64,000 bases of DNA from Pseudomonadota bacterium. GTDB lineage: Bacteria; Desulfobacterota; Desulfobulbia; Desulfobulbales; Desulfurivibrionaceae. Positions 36,806 through 45,973 of the stretch are shown one piece after another (position 1 is the first letter of the stretch; the number at the start of each line of letters is the position of its first letter). Location of the stretch: positions 1 through 64,000 of the forward strand of contig JAHJRQ010000010.1 of the NCBI GenBank assembly GCA_018830485.1, read 5' to 3'. The notes below the pieces were generated by a model. The model saw nothing but the letters and a program-made list of their open reading frames with translations. It was not told where the DNA came from and ran no database searches. A program made the translations under genes and the position numbers.

Positions 36806-36858
36806 TTATCATCCTACTAACCTTTTGGCCTTTTCGCAGGCCGTTTCAGGTACTCGTC

Positions 36859-38184
36859 ATGGCACAACTGAGATTTTTCGCTTTTGTCTTCATTGCCCTG
36901 CAACTTTCCTTCACGCCAATGGTCGGCGCTGCGGAGATGTCCGCGTCCTTTTCCTTGGGCAAACAGTATTTTGACCAGGGCCGGTTCGAGGAAGCGTACA
37001 CCGAGCTGCACAAAGCCTTTCTTCAGGATCCGGGGAACCAAGACCTCAATTTCGATCTTGGCCGAGCCGCATATGAAACCGGTCGATTTGAGGAAGCTAT
37101 CATGGCCTACGAAAGGGTGCTCATTGCCAATCCTGAGGCCAACCGGGTCAAGCTGGAAATAGCCCGGGCCAACCTGCAACTGGGCTCACGGGAGATAGCC
37201 AAGCAGTATTTCAAAGAGGTTCTCGCCACCAATCCGCCGGAGCAGGTATGGAAGAACATAGAAAAATTTCTCGCTTCCATTGAGGAGGCGGAACAAAAAC
37301 ATTTTGTCAACGGCACCTTCACCCTTGGTCACGCCTGGGATGACAACGCACGATCCGCCCCGGTGAGCGACCGGATCTCAGCCGGTCTTTTTGAATTTCA
37401 GCTCACCGGGCAAAGCGCCAGCCCCCAAAGCGACCAAACCAACAACGCAACCCTGATTCTCAATCATATCTATAAAAACGAGGAATACCCCTACCTGTGG
37501 AAAACCGCGGCAACCTCCTACAACGCTCTGTACCAAAGCCTGTATGATCTTGACGTGAACTATCTGGGATTGACCTCCGGCCCGGTTTTCCAGCAAGACA
37601 ATTTCGTCTGGGACCTGCAGGCGCTCGTCTCGCACATTGACGTCGAGCATGACCGCTACCAAGGCGCTTTTGGCGCGGCCTCCTCTCTAACCTATCTTTT
37701 CTCAAAGAATATCATGGGCACCGTCGCCATCAAAGCCGAGGAAAAAAACAACTATGTCGACCCTGGCCGGGACGCGCTCAATCTCATTCTTTCCGCGGGA
37801 CCGATTCTGCTTGTTGACCAGAATCGCCTGAGCCTCCTGTTCAACAAAGAAAAAGAAAACGCGGACAACGAAGTCAACAGCTACGATCGTTTCGGCTGGA
37901 AATTTCGCTACGACCGCAACCTGCCCTACGACTTTGCCGCTTTTGCCGGGCTTGGCTTCACCATCACCGACTATGACGCCCGGCATCCTTTCTTCTCGGC
38001 CTACCGCAACGACGAGGTTCAGGAACTTACTGCCGGGGTCTCCCGGCTGCTCTGGCAGGATGCGGCGAAAAACCAGGCACTCATCATGCAATTGGGCCAC
38101 ACCTATACCAACTCGGAATCCAATATTGATCTGTACACCTACAGAAAAAATGTAACCGAACTCAACCTCACCGTGAGTTTTTAG
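36859..38184 (+). CDS. Slam-like outer-membrane protein: TPR plus beta-barrel
   Basis: The 441-aa product has a signal peptide (cleavage near GA-AEM at 24-25) and a periplasmic TPR region (about 28-130; YFDQGRFEEAYTELHKA and similar). The C-terminal barrel of about 290 residues begins GTFTLGHAWDDN and ends LNLTVSF. TPR followed by a single barrel of this size is the architecture of Slam (surface lipoprotein assembly modulator, DUF560), which moves TbpB-type substrates across the outer membrane. The next gene encodes a protein with a TbpB-like C-terminus, which strongly supports the idea. Other TPR-barrel proteins are possible. It heads a four-gene plus-strand run. Confidence 0.7.
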   Translation: MAQLRFFAFVFIALQLSFTPMVGAAEMSASFSLGKQYFDQGRFEEAYTELHKAFLQDPGNQDLNFDLGRAAYETGRFEEAIMAYERVLIANPEANRVKLEIARANLQLGSREIAKQYFKEVLATNPPEQVWKNIEKFLASIEEAEQKHFVNGTFTLGHAWDDNARSAPVSDRISAGLFEFQLTGQSASPQSDQTNNATLILNHIYKNEEYPYLWKTAATSYNALYQSLYDLDVNYLGLTSGPVFQQDNFVWDLQALVSHIDVEHDRYQGAFGAASSLTYLFSKNIMGTVAIKAEEKNNYVDPGRDALNLILSAGPILLVDQNRLSLLFNKEKENADNEVNSYDRFGWKFRYDRNLPYDFAAFAGLGFTITDYDARHPFFSAYRNDEVQELTAGVSRLLWQDAAKNQALIMQLGHTYTNSESNIDLYTYRKNVTELNLTVSF

Positions 38185-38297
38185 AAGCCATAACGAAATA
38201 ACCATTGCCCTCCATTTCGTTGCGGCTCCTTATGCTGTTCAGAATGTTTCAATTGTGCTGTTGTTCGTGAACAGCGGCTTAAACAGCGAGGACAATC

Positions 38298-40403
38298 ATG
38301 AAAAAAAATATCTCCTTCACAACCATTATTGTGCTCCTCCTGCTGTGCATGGTCGCGCCGATTTCCGCCTCTGGCGCCGAACCGCAAGCCGTGGCCACCG
38401 TTGTAGCCCTCAGGGGCGCCGTGGTTGCCCAGAACAAGGCCGGCGCAAGCCGCAACCTCAGCATCAAGAGCCAAATCTTCCAGGAAGATGAGCTCAAAAC
38501 CGGTCCAAACGGCCAACTGCAGATCATATTCACCGACAATACCATCATCAGCTTAGGCCGCGGAAGCGAAATGAAAATCGCCGAATACCGCTGGCAGCCT
38601 GAGCGGAAAGATGGCGCTCTGAGAACCCAGGCAAAGGAAGGCACCTTCCGGGTGATGGGCGGAGCCCTTGCCAAGGATGCTCCCCAAAACGTCAAAACCG
38701 AAACTCCCACCGCCACCATCGGCATCCGCGGCTCCATGTACACCTTCAAGGCGACAAAGGACTCCCTTTCCATCGTTTTCCAGGGAGGCAAGGGCATTGA
38801 AATTTACAACGATCTCGGCAAGGTAACCATTACCGTTCCAGGCTTCGGCACCCGGGTTATGCTGAATGCCCCGCCGGCAAAACCTGCCAAATTCACGGAA
38901 CAGGACATCAAAGATCTGAACAGCCAGCTTAATGGCGGCGGAGCGAACGGCAATGGAGCGACCAACGGTGCCGGCCCCGGCAGTGCCAGCGGCGAAGGCG
39001 AAACAGAAAGCACCTCAACCGGCACGGACACGACCACCAGCACCCAGCCTCTCGCAGAAACCATTCTGCCTGCCCCGGCCGTGCCTCCCCCCCCGGTCCT
39101 GCCGCCGGCCAATGAACTGCCCACCGCCCCAGCCTTCCCCCCACCCCCAGCCCCCCCGGGCGATGGCATTTATGCTTTCAAGGGCGGCCTGGGCGGAACT
39201 TCGACAAAAACCGACGGTTCCACGGATACGTTTATCAACGATCTTTACTTGGGGGTGAACTGGTATAACCGCAAAATCTTCGGTGTTGCCTTTGATAATA
39301 CAGTCGAGGATGGCAAGCCGGTTTTTTTCTTCGGCTCGGTGAATGGTTCCACCGTTTCCGACATCAAGATTTTTGGTGCGGACAAGGGAGGCTCTTACCA
39401 AAACGACGACGACGCATTTATCAGCGGCAGCGGCTCGGGCCTCTTCACAGGCAGTGCCTATGATTTTTTCAGCTTCATCGCGACAGGAAGCTCCTTTCTT
39501 ATCAAAGGGTCGCCCACACAAACCTTGCTCGACTCCTGGACCGTTGCAGGCGGCGCCCAACAGGTGGTTGGCGAAATGGTCCCGACAGCCCCCAAGGGAG
39601 GCTCGGAAATCTGGAGTGGTTTTGTGGTGGGGGTCAGTGAAAACATGAATGACCGGCCCACCGACCGCCACCTCATATACAACACGAACCCGAACAGTTT
39701 CACCATGAACATCAACAAGGACGCAGGCACTATCCTCGGCACTCTGACCACCGACAGCAATATCGGCGCCGGCGAAGCGAACTACAATATTTCCGGCATG
39801 ACCGTGGGTGGCTCCTACGGCTCGGTATACCTCAACGACCAGCTTTTAGCTGCTCTGTTGGGTGGTTCTGCCGGCATCACGGCAAAAGAGTACGGCAACT
39901 ATATGGTGGTCGATCCGAAAAACCAGATCTCCCCCTATTTCACGTGGGGCTATTGGGAGGTTGCCTACGTCGATCCCACAAACTCCACTATCCAGCGCCA
40001 GATCCGGGTGCCTGAGTCCTTGTGGCTGGCGGGAAAACCTTCGAATAATTCGCTGATCAAGACGGGTTTTGTTGGGACTTACAACGGTAAGGCGTTCGGC
40101 ACCATGATCAACACGAACGACACCACCCAGATTACTCAAGTGTCCGGCTCAATGAATCTCACGGCCGATTTCGTCTCCACGCCCAGCATCACCGGCAGCC
40201 TGGCCTTTACGAACGGCCCCACTCTAACCATTAGCGGCGGCGCCTTTTCTGCCGACAGTTTGACCAACCAGTTCTCGGCAGGACTCACGGGAGGAAACAT
40301 CCAAGGCGCTTTTTACGGTCCCAATGCCGAGGCCGTGGGCGGCAACTTTTACAGCCTGACTGACGACAAACAGTACATCGGCATCTTCGGCGGCAACCGG
40401 TAA
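38298..40403 (+). CDS. FecR-domain protein with TbpB-like C-terminal barrel
   Basis: The 701-aa product has a signal peptide (cleavage near SASGA, 27) and a FecR domain at about 33-150 (VVALRGAVVAQNKAG, SLGRGSEMKI, ATIGIRGSMYTF). A Gly/Thr then Pro-rich linker spans about 213-288, and a beta-rich region runs from 290 to the end. The last residues (GAFYGPNAEAVGGNFYS, then IGIFGGNR) follow the closing pattern of transferrin-binding-protein-B barrels (FYGP.A.E.GG.F....G.FG..R), the part recognised by Slam. There is no consensus lipobox, so it may be secreted unlipidated. GAGGA precedes the ATG. A periplasmic sensing role is inferred from the FecR domain. Confidence 0.75.
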   Translation: MKKNISFTTIIVLLLLCMVAPISASGAEPQAVATVVALRGAVVAQNKAGASRNLSIKSQIFQEDELKTGPNGQLQIIFTDNTIISLGRGSEMKIAEYRWQPERKDGALRTQAKEGTFRVMGGALAKDAPQNVKTETPTATIGIRGSMYTFKATKDSLSIVFQGGKGIEIYNDLGKVTITVPGFGTRVMLNAPPAKPAKFTEQDIKDLNSQLNGGGANGNGATNGAGPGSASGEGETESTSTGTDTTTSTQPLAETILPAPAVPPPPVLPPANELPTAPAFPPPPAPPGDGIYAFKGGLGGTSTKTDGSTDTFINDLYLGVNWYNRKIFGVAFDNTVEDGKPVFFFGSVNGSTVSDIKIFGADKGGSYQNDDDAFISGSGSGLFTGSAYDFFSFIATGSSFLIKGSPTQTLLDSWTVAGGAQQVVGEMVPTAPKGGSEIWSGFVVGVSENMNDRPTDRHLIYNTNPNSFTMNINKDAGTILGTLTTDSNIGAGEANYNISGMTVGGSYGSVYLNDQLLAALLGGSAGITAKEYGNYMVVDPKNQISPYFTWGYWEVAYVDPTNSTIQRQIRVPESLWLAGKPSNNSLIKTGFVGTYNGKAFGTMINTNDTTQITQVSGSMNLTADFVSTPSITGSLAFTNGPTLTISGGAFSADSLTNQFSAGLTGGNIQGAFYGPNAEAVGGNFYSLTDDKQYIGIFGGNR

Positions 40404-40430
40404 CGGCATGACAAACAGCAACCGCACGAC

Positions 40431-42677
40431 ATGAATATCCGCCACCGGCTCAAAACGTTCTTCACCCTCTCCCCCTTCAAGGTCGGCTGCCTGGTTACCC
40501 TGGCAGCCGTCCTGCTTTTTGCCTCCTTTGGCCAGCAAAAACCGGAGATTCTCGAAACCCTGGACAACCGGCTGACCGACACCATGTTCCGCTGGCGGGG
40601 TACGGTCAAACCCAGCCAGCCCATCGTCATTGTAGATATCGACGAGAAAAGCCTGCGGACAATTGGCCAATGGCCCTGGCCGCGCAACACCGTGGCCAAG
40701 ATGGTTCACAATCTCAGCACAGGCGGGGCAAGGGTTATCGGTCTGGATATCGTTTTTGCCGAGGCTGACCGCACCTCGCCGAAAAACTTTGTCGACGAGT
40801 TGCAGCAGCTTTTGCCGATGCAGCTCCCGCCGGAAACCATGGCGGAACTGAAAGCAAAGGAAAGCCTGGATCACGATCTCGCCCTGGGCAAGGCTCTGGG
40901 AGCAACGCCCTCGGTGTTGGGCTATGTCTTCCAGACCCAGGATGACGGCCTGAAAAACCATACGGACCTCCCATTCCCCTCCGGCACCACTCGCCTTGTG
41001 CCTGACACCCTGCGCTACGATGATATTTCCCTCTTCCGGGCCTATCGGGCCATCACCAACGTAGTGGCCGTGTCCCAGGGGCGGAGCGAGGGCTTTTTCA
41101 ATGTGTTCCCCGATGCCGCGGGCACGGTGCGCAAGGTTCCGCTCTTCATGATGATGGACAACATCCCCTACCCATCCCTGGCCCTGGAAATGCTGCGCAT
41201 CGGCATCGGGGCGCAGGAGACGACCATCCAGGTCTCCCGGCAGGGGCAAACCTACCCCAGGGACGTCCTCGGCGTTGAATTGGGCACAACCTTTATCCCC
41301 ACCGACGAAAAAGGCCAGATCACCGTAAATTTCCGGGGGCCGGGTCAGACCTATCCCTACCTTTCCGCCGTGGACATCCTTGCAGGCAAGAATCTCGATC
41401 GGGTACAGGGCAAATATGTCCTGATCGGCACCTCCGCAGCAGGCCTTCTCGATCTCAGGGCCACGCCCTTTTCCAACATCTATCCGGGGGTGGAAGTCCA
41501 CGCCACCATCATCGACAATATCCTGAGCCGCGACCCCTTCACCCACGACATCTTCACCGAAATCGGCATCATCTACGCCCTGCTGCTGATCGGCGGCCTG
41601 GGATTAAGCGCTCTCCTCGCCTATGCCACCCCTTTGATCGGCGGCCTTGGCGGCCTTCTCCTCATCCTGGCCACCCTGGCCGGCAACTATTTTTTCTTTT
41701 TCAGCCAGAACCAGCTTGTCGGCCTCTCCTATCCGCTGCTGACCATCCTTACCCTCTTTCTGGTGGTCACCCTGTTCAACTATTTTTTCGAAGGGAGGCA
41801 AAAACGCTTCATCAGCTCGGCCTTCGGCCACTACGTTTCCCCCCAGATCGTGCACCAGCTCATGGAGCACCCGGAAAAACTCTCCCTGCAGGGGGAGCAG
41901 CAGAACCTCACCGTGCTCTTCAGCGACATCAAGGGCTTTACCACCATCTCCGAAAAAATGACCTCCGAAGAGCTTGGCCGATTCATGAATGAGTATCTCA
42001 CGGCCATGAGCCATATCGTTTTGCAACACAAGGGGACGGTTGACAAGTTCATCGGCGACGCGGTCATGGCCATCTGGGGCGCCCCCCTTGAGGATGAAGA
42101 CCACGCCGCCAACTCTGTGCGGGCGGCGTTTATGATGATGGCAAAACTCAAAACACTCCGGGCGGATTGGCAGAAACGGGATTTACCCGAGGTGGATATC
42201 CGCATCGGCATCAACACCGGGGTGATGAGCGTGGGCAACTTTGGCAGCGACCAACGCTTTGACTACACGGTCATGGGCGACAACGTCAACCTTGCTTCCC
42301 GGTTGGAAGGCGCGAATAAAGCTTACGGCACCAACATCATCATCTCGGAATACACCAAAGATGCGCTGGGAGAAGGATTTTACTGCCGCCTTCTCGATCT
42401 GGTCCGGGTTAAGGGCAAGGAAATGCCGGTGCGAATATACGAGCCCCTCTGCGAGGGCGAACCGGAGCCGGAGCTGAAAAAAGAAACAGAGGCCTTTACC
42501 GAGGCCCTGCGCCATTACGCAAACCGTGAATTTCAAGAGGCGACGGAAATCATCCTCGCCCTCAACACGACAACACGCTTAAAAATTTACGACCTCTATC
42601 TCGATCGACTCGCCCATTTCGCTATCAATCCGCCGCCGGACGATTGGGACGGCGCCTTCACCTTTACCACTAAATAA
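40431..42677 (+). CDS. CHASE2-domain class III adenylate cyclase
   Basis: The 748-aa product has one N-terminal helix (18-35), an extracytoplasmic CHASE2 sensor (about 40-370), three helices (376-397, 401-424, 430-452) and a cytosolic cyclase domain. Catalytic features are intact: metal Asp499 in FSDIKGF, the second metal Asp in GDAVMAIWG, substrate Lys in VDKFIGD, Asp in YTVMGDNVN, and the Asn/Arg pair in NLASRLEG. The Lys/Asp pair predicts ATP to cAMP. It begins 27 bp after the FecR-type gene. CHASE2 cyclases next to FecR-domain genes are a recurring pair, so signal transfer between the two is likely. Confidence 0.9.
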   Translation: MNIRHRLKTFFTLSPFKVGCLVTLAAVLLFASFGQQKPEILETLDNRLTDTMFRWRGTVKPSQPIVIVDIDEKSLRTIGQWPWPRNTVAKMVHNLSTGGARVIGLDIVFAEADRTSPKNFVDELQQLLPMQLPPETMAELKAKESLDHDLALGKALGATPSVLGYVFQTQDDGLKNHTDLPFPSGTTRLVPDTLRYDDISLFRAYRAITNVVAVSQGRSEGFFNVFPDAAGTVRKVPLFMMMDNIPYPSLALEMLRIGIGAQETTIQVSRQGQTYPRDVLGVELGTTFIPTDEKGQITVNFRGPGQTYPYLSAVDILAGKNLDRVQGKYVLIGTSAAGLLDLRATPFSNIYPGVEVHATIIDNILSRDPFTHDIFTEIGIIYALLLIGGLGLSALLAYATPLIGGLGGLLLILATLAGNYFFFFSQNQLVGLSYPLLTILTLFLVVTLFNYFFEGRQKRFISSAFGHYVSPQIVHQLMEHPEKLSLQGEQQNLTVLFSDIKGFTTISEKMTSEELGRFMNEYLTAMSHIVLQHKGTVDKFIGDAVMAIWGAPLEDEDHAANSVRAAFMMMAKLKTLRADWQKRDLPEVDIRIGINTGVMSVGNFGSDQRFDYTVMGDNVNLASRLEGANKAYGTNIIISEYTKDALGEGFYCRLLDLVRVKGKEMPVRIYEPLCEGEPEPELKKETEAFTEALRHYANREFQEATEIILALNTTTRLKIYDLYLDRLAHFAINPPPDDWDGAFTFTTK

Positions 42678-42689
42678 TAGGCATACACC

Positions 42690-43631
42690 ATGACGAACTC
42701 CACCCCCTACGACCTCATCATCATCGGCGGCGGCCCTGGCGGCTATACCGCTGGCATCTATGCCCAACGGGCCGCCCTGAAAACACTGCTCATCGAAAAA
42801 GGCATCCCCGGAGGCCAACTCAACAACACCGACGAGGTGGAGAACTGGCCCGGCACCGAAAAGATCAGCGGCGCGGATCTGGCCGTGAAATTTTCCCAGC
42901 ATGCCGCAGCCTATGACCTTGAGGTGATGAATCGCGAGGCAGTTGATATTGAACCCGGGCGGGATCACCACACCGTCACCCTGGACAGCGGCGAAACCCT
43001 TGCCACCCACGCGATTATTCTTGCCACCGGCGGCAGCCCGAAAAAGCTGGGCATTCCCGGGGAAGACCAGAATTATGGCCGGGGGGTTTCCTACTGCGCC
43101 GTGTGCGACGGCTTCTTTTTCCGCGACAGGACCGTGGTGGTGGTGGGCGGCGGCGACAGCGCCCTGGAGGAATCCCTCTATCTGGCCAAGCTGGCCAAAC
43201 AGGTGTACATCGCCCATCGCAGGGACGCCTTCCGGGCCGGGATGATCCTGCAAAAAAGGGTATTGGCTGAAAAACGGATCACCGTGCTCTGGAACACGGT
43301 GCTGGCGGAGATCCAGGCGGATGGTCAGGGGGTGAACGGGGTGATCACCAAGAATACCGTGGATGGAACAACCGCCCCCCTTGCCACCGACGGGGTCTTC
43401 GTATTTATCGGCTTTGAGCCGAACAATTCCCTGGTTCCGGCGGGAACCAAGATGAATGCCAACGGCTATGTAATCGCTGACGACAAATGCGAAACCAATA
43501 CTCCAGGCATCTTTGTTGTTGGGGATCTCAAGGAGAAATACGCCAAGCAGATCGTCACTGCCGCGGCGGATGGCTGCACCGCCGCCCTGGCCGCGGCCCA
43601 TTACGTGGAGGACAAAAAGGGCGGAGAATGA
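42690..43631 (+). CDS. trxB: thioredoxin-disulfide reductase
   Basis: The 313-aa flavoprotein has the FAD motif GGGPGGYTAGIYA, the redox-active pair CAVC (in YCAVCDG), the NAD(P)H motif VVGGGDSALEE and a C-terminal FAD motif GIFVVGDL. It reduces thioredoxin at the expense of NAD(P)H. It starts 12 bp after the cyclase gene with a weak ribosome-binding site, so it may be read from the same transcript. No thioredoxin gene is adjacent. Confidence 0.92.
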   Translation: MTNSTPYDLIIIGGGPGGYTAGIYAQRAALKTLLIEKGIPGGQLNNTDEVENWPGTEKISGADLAVKFSQHAAAYDLEVMNREAVDIEPGRDHHTVTLDSGETLATHAIILATGGSPKKLGIPGEDQNYGRGVSYCAVCDGFFFRDRTVVVVGGGDSALEESLYLAKLAKQVYIAHRRDAFRAGMILQKRVLAEKRITVLWNTVLAEIQADGQGVNGVITKNTVDGTTAPLATDGVFVFIGFEPNNSLVPAGTKMNANGYVIADDKCETNTPGIFVVGDLKEKYAKQIVTAAADGCTAALAAAHYVEDKKGGE

Positions 43632-43696
43632 GCGGAAAAATATCCGCCGCCCGGAGCAGGCTGATTCCATTGCACAACGACAATACGAATTCGAAA

Positions 43697-43756
43697 CGTA
43701 GGAGCGGCTTTAGCCGCGATATCTTGCGGTTTCGCGGCTGAAGCCGCTCCTACACG
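43697..43756. repeat. REP-like hairpin (GTAGGAGCGGCTT type)
   Basis: The arms TAGGAGCGGCTTTAGCCGCGA (43699-43719, broken here as TAGGAGCGGCTT and TAGCCGCGA) and 43732-43752 are near-perfect complements with one mismatch around a 12-base loop. The GTAGGAGCGGCTTnAGCCGCGA core is a dispersed element I know mainly from Gammaproteobacteria. It lies between convergent trxB and the rhomboid gene. Confidence 0.75.
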
Positions 43757-43769
43757 CTGCGTTTTCAAA

Positions 43770-44471
43770 TTACCCCCCCACCTGCCCTGCCTTTTTCCCG
43801 TTGCCCCGCTTGAAAAAATACAGCAGCAACACCCCGGTCACAAAGCCGCCGACATGGGCCCACCAGGCAACCCCGCCCTCGGCCGGCCTGGCCATTGCCA
43901 CCTGCTGAACAGCGCCTTGCAGAAACTGCAAAAGAAACCAGAAGCCGATAAAAAAATAGGCCGGAATCTCCACCAGATAAAAAAGAATGAAGATCGGAAC
44001 AAAGGTGAGTATCCGGGCGCGGGGAAAGAGAAAAACATACGCGCCCAGCACCCCGGCAATGGCGCCGCTCGCCCCGATCATCGGCACCTGGGCCCGGGGA
44101 TTGGACCAGAATTGGGCAAAGGCGGCGCCAACCCCGCAGAGCAAATAAAAGAGGAGATAGCGGCCATGCCCCATCCGATCTTCCACGTTATCGCCAAAGA
44201 TCCACAGCATCCACAGATTGGAAAAGACATGGAGCAGGCCGCCATGGAGAAACATGGCGCTGAAAATCGGGATGTAGCTGGCTAGGGACATACCGGTTTC
44301 CGCCTGTTCGGCGGCAAACCGGGCCGGAACAAAGCCATGGGCCATAACGAAGGCTTCCAGCTCCTGACCGAGGCTCAGTTGATAGACAAAGCAGAGGACA
44401 TTGACGATGATGAGCCAGAGAGTGACAACAGGGAAGCGCTGGGAGGGGATATCATCCTTCAGGGGAAACAT
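43770..44471 (-). CDS. rhomboid-family intramembrane serine protease
   Basis: The 233-aa product has six or seven membrane helices and both catalytic parts: the serine in IGASGAIAGV and the histidine in WWAHVGGFVTG. The L1-loop HGGLLHVFSNLW motif is also present. It should cleave single-pass membrane proteins within the bilayer; the substrate is unknown. The gene is downstream of a histidine kinase on the same strand with a 17-bp gap. Confidence 0.92.
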   Translation of the reverse strand: MFPLKDDIPSQRFPVVTLWLIIVNVLCFVYQLSLGQELEAFVMAHGFVPARFAAEQAETGMSLASYIPIFSAMFLHGGLLHVFSNLWMLWIFGDNVEDRMGHGRYLLFYLLCGVGAAFAQFWSNPRAQVPMIGASGAIAGVLGAYVFLFPRARILTFVPIFILFYLVEIPAYFFIGFWFLLQFLQGAVQQVAMARPAEGGVAWWAHVGGFVTGVLLLYFFKRGNGKKAGQVGG

Positions 44472-44488
44472 GCCTTGGCAGCGTCCCT

Positions 44489-45889
44489 CTATGCTTGATC
44501 AACAGGGACGTCGTTCGGATCGGGCAAGGGCAGAATAAAATAAAAGTTGTTCCCCTCTTCCGTAGCCTCGTAGCCGGCAACGCCGCCATGGATCTCCACC
44601 ACCTGCTTTATAAAAGCGAGACCATGCCCTGTTCCGGGCACAGCCTTGCTCCGTTCTCCCCGGACGCCATCGGCAAAAACGGTTTTCGCCTCGACCTCGG
44701 AAAGATGCTCCCCGGTGGTGAAAACGTTGAATTTGACTGCTGGCTTGCCGGGGCCGAAATAATCATCAAGCAACTCGCGGCCATAGGCCACAGCCTTTCT
44801 GACCTTTCCGTCACGGCTCGTTATCTCGCCGGTGTACTTCACGGCATTGGAAAAAAGATTGGCATAGACCTGCGACAACAACCCGACATCCACGCGCAGA
44901 AAGAGCTCTTCCCCCTGCATATCCTCCGGCCTCTCCACCACAATCCCCCGCGCCCCGAATCTGCTCAGGTAATGATCGAGCTGCGGGGTGACAATCTCCC
45001 GATCAATGGAGCATTTCCGCGGGCGCAGCACAAAACGGCCCTGGGCAAAATGATCCCGGCGGAACAGACTTTCCAGGAAGAGGCTGTAATTGGCATGGTG
45101 CTCCAACAGCTCCCGATGGTTCTCAAGCAGGCTCCGGTGCAGATTGCTCACCTTGCTGATCACCAGTTCGCAGCTTCCGCTGGGCACCCCGTGGGCTGCC
45201 TTGAACCCGGCAATCATTTTTTCCAGCTCGTCGATATCGCCGATGCGGGCCTTGAGCTGGTTGAAGAGATGCTTGAAATACATATTGGGGGTGATGACGT
45301 TGTGCTCGATGTCCATCACCAGATTGTTGATAAACCTCAGATGCCTGATGTTTTCGTGTGAAATCAGACGGTTGTGCAGATTGTAGCCGATGCGGTTTGC
45401 ATATTTGCGCAGGAAAAACCGATCGGCCTGGGAAATCTTTTCCAGGGGATATACTTCCAAAACCCCCATCACCTGCAGGTTGAGCGGCTGCTTTCCTTCC
45501 TCCTGCGTATCAGGAGAGGGCTTGCAGTGGATCGGCACCAAAAGCGAGTGCTCGCTCTCGTAGCTTTTAAAGGTTAACCGTACATGCTCCGGGGCTGCAA
45601 CCGGCTCCTGCAACAGCCCTTTGCGGCTGTCACAGGCTAAAACCAGCTTTTCCTTATCCTTGTCAAAAAAATACAGCCGACTGTGCAGTCCGAGAAACTC
45701 GGAAAGCGCCGCAACGCAGACCCGATAGAAATCCTCGTTGGAGTCGAACTCCTGGGCAAGATCGAAAAAGGCGCGCAGCAGGTCGTTTTGTGCTGGGCTC
45801 AGATTATAGCTCGCGTAGCTCCGCTGCTTTTCCCTGATCCGCAGCCTGATCTGCTGCAAATCCATGCATGGATGGGGTACCTGGCTCAT
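44489..45889 (-). CDS. GAF-domain sensor histidine kinase
   Basis: The product is a cytosolic kinase of about 466 residues with no clear membrane helix. A GAF-like sensor spans about 40-190, then a helical segment with a possible phosphoacceptor in MDIEHNVITP. A HATPase domain follows, with N-box YANLFSNAVKYT and G-box VPGTGHGLAFIKQVVEIHGG. The H-box is atypical, so the phosphorylation site is uncertain. No response regulator is adjacent. ATG 45889 is preferred over the TTG at 45907. Confidence 0.82.
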   Translation of the reverse strand: MSQVPHPCMDLQQIRLRIREKQRSYASYNLSPAQNDLLRAFFDLAQEFDSNEDFYRVCVAALSEFLGLHSRLYFFDKDKEKLVLACDSRKGLLQEPVAAPEHVRLTFKSYESEHSLLVPIHCKPSPDTQEEGKQPLNLQVMGVLEVYPLEKISQADRFFLRKYANRIGYNLHNRLISHENIRHLRFINNLVMDIEHNVITPNMYFKHLFNQLKARIGDIDELEKMIAGFKAAHGVPSGSCELVISKVSNLHRSLLENHRELLEHHANYSLFLESLFRRDHFAQGRFVLRPRKCSIDREIVTPQLDHYLSRFGARGIVVERPEDMQGEELFLRVDVGLLSQVYANLFSNAVKYTGEITSRDGKVRKAVAYGRELLDDYFGPGKPAVKFNVFTTGEHLSEVEAKTVFADGVRGERSKAVPGTGHGLAFIKQVVEIHGGVAGYEATEEGNNFYFILPLPDPNDVPVDQA

Positions 45890-45973
45890 GATCTCCCTGA
45901 CCGGCAAGAGCGCACTGCATAGTTACTGGCCTATTGAAAACATTGTATCACCGGGGCCTACACAGACAAAAGA

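Noticed and set aside
40224-41546. 440-codon minus-strand frame opposite the FecR/cyclase junction
   Set aside because: It spans two real plus-strand genes and has the composition of a shadow.
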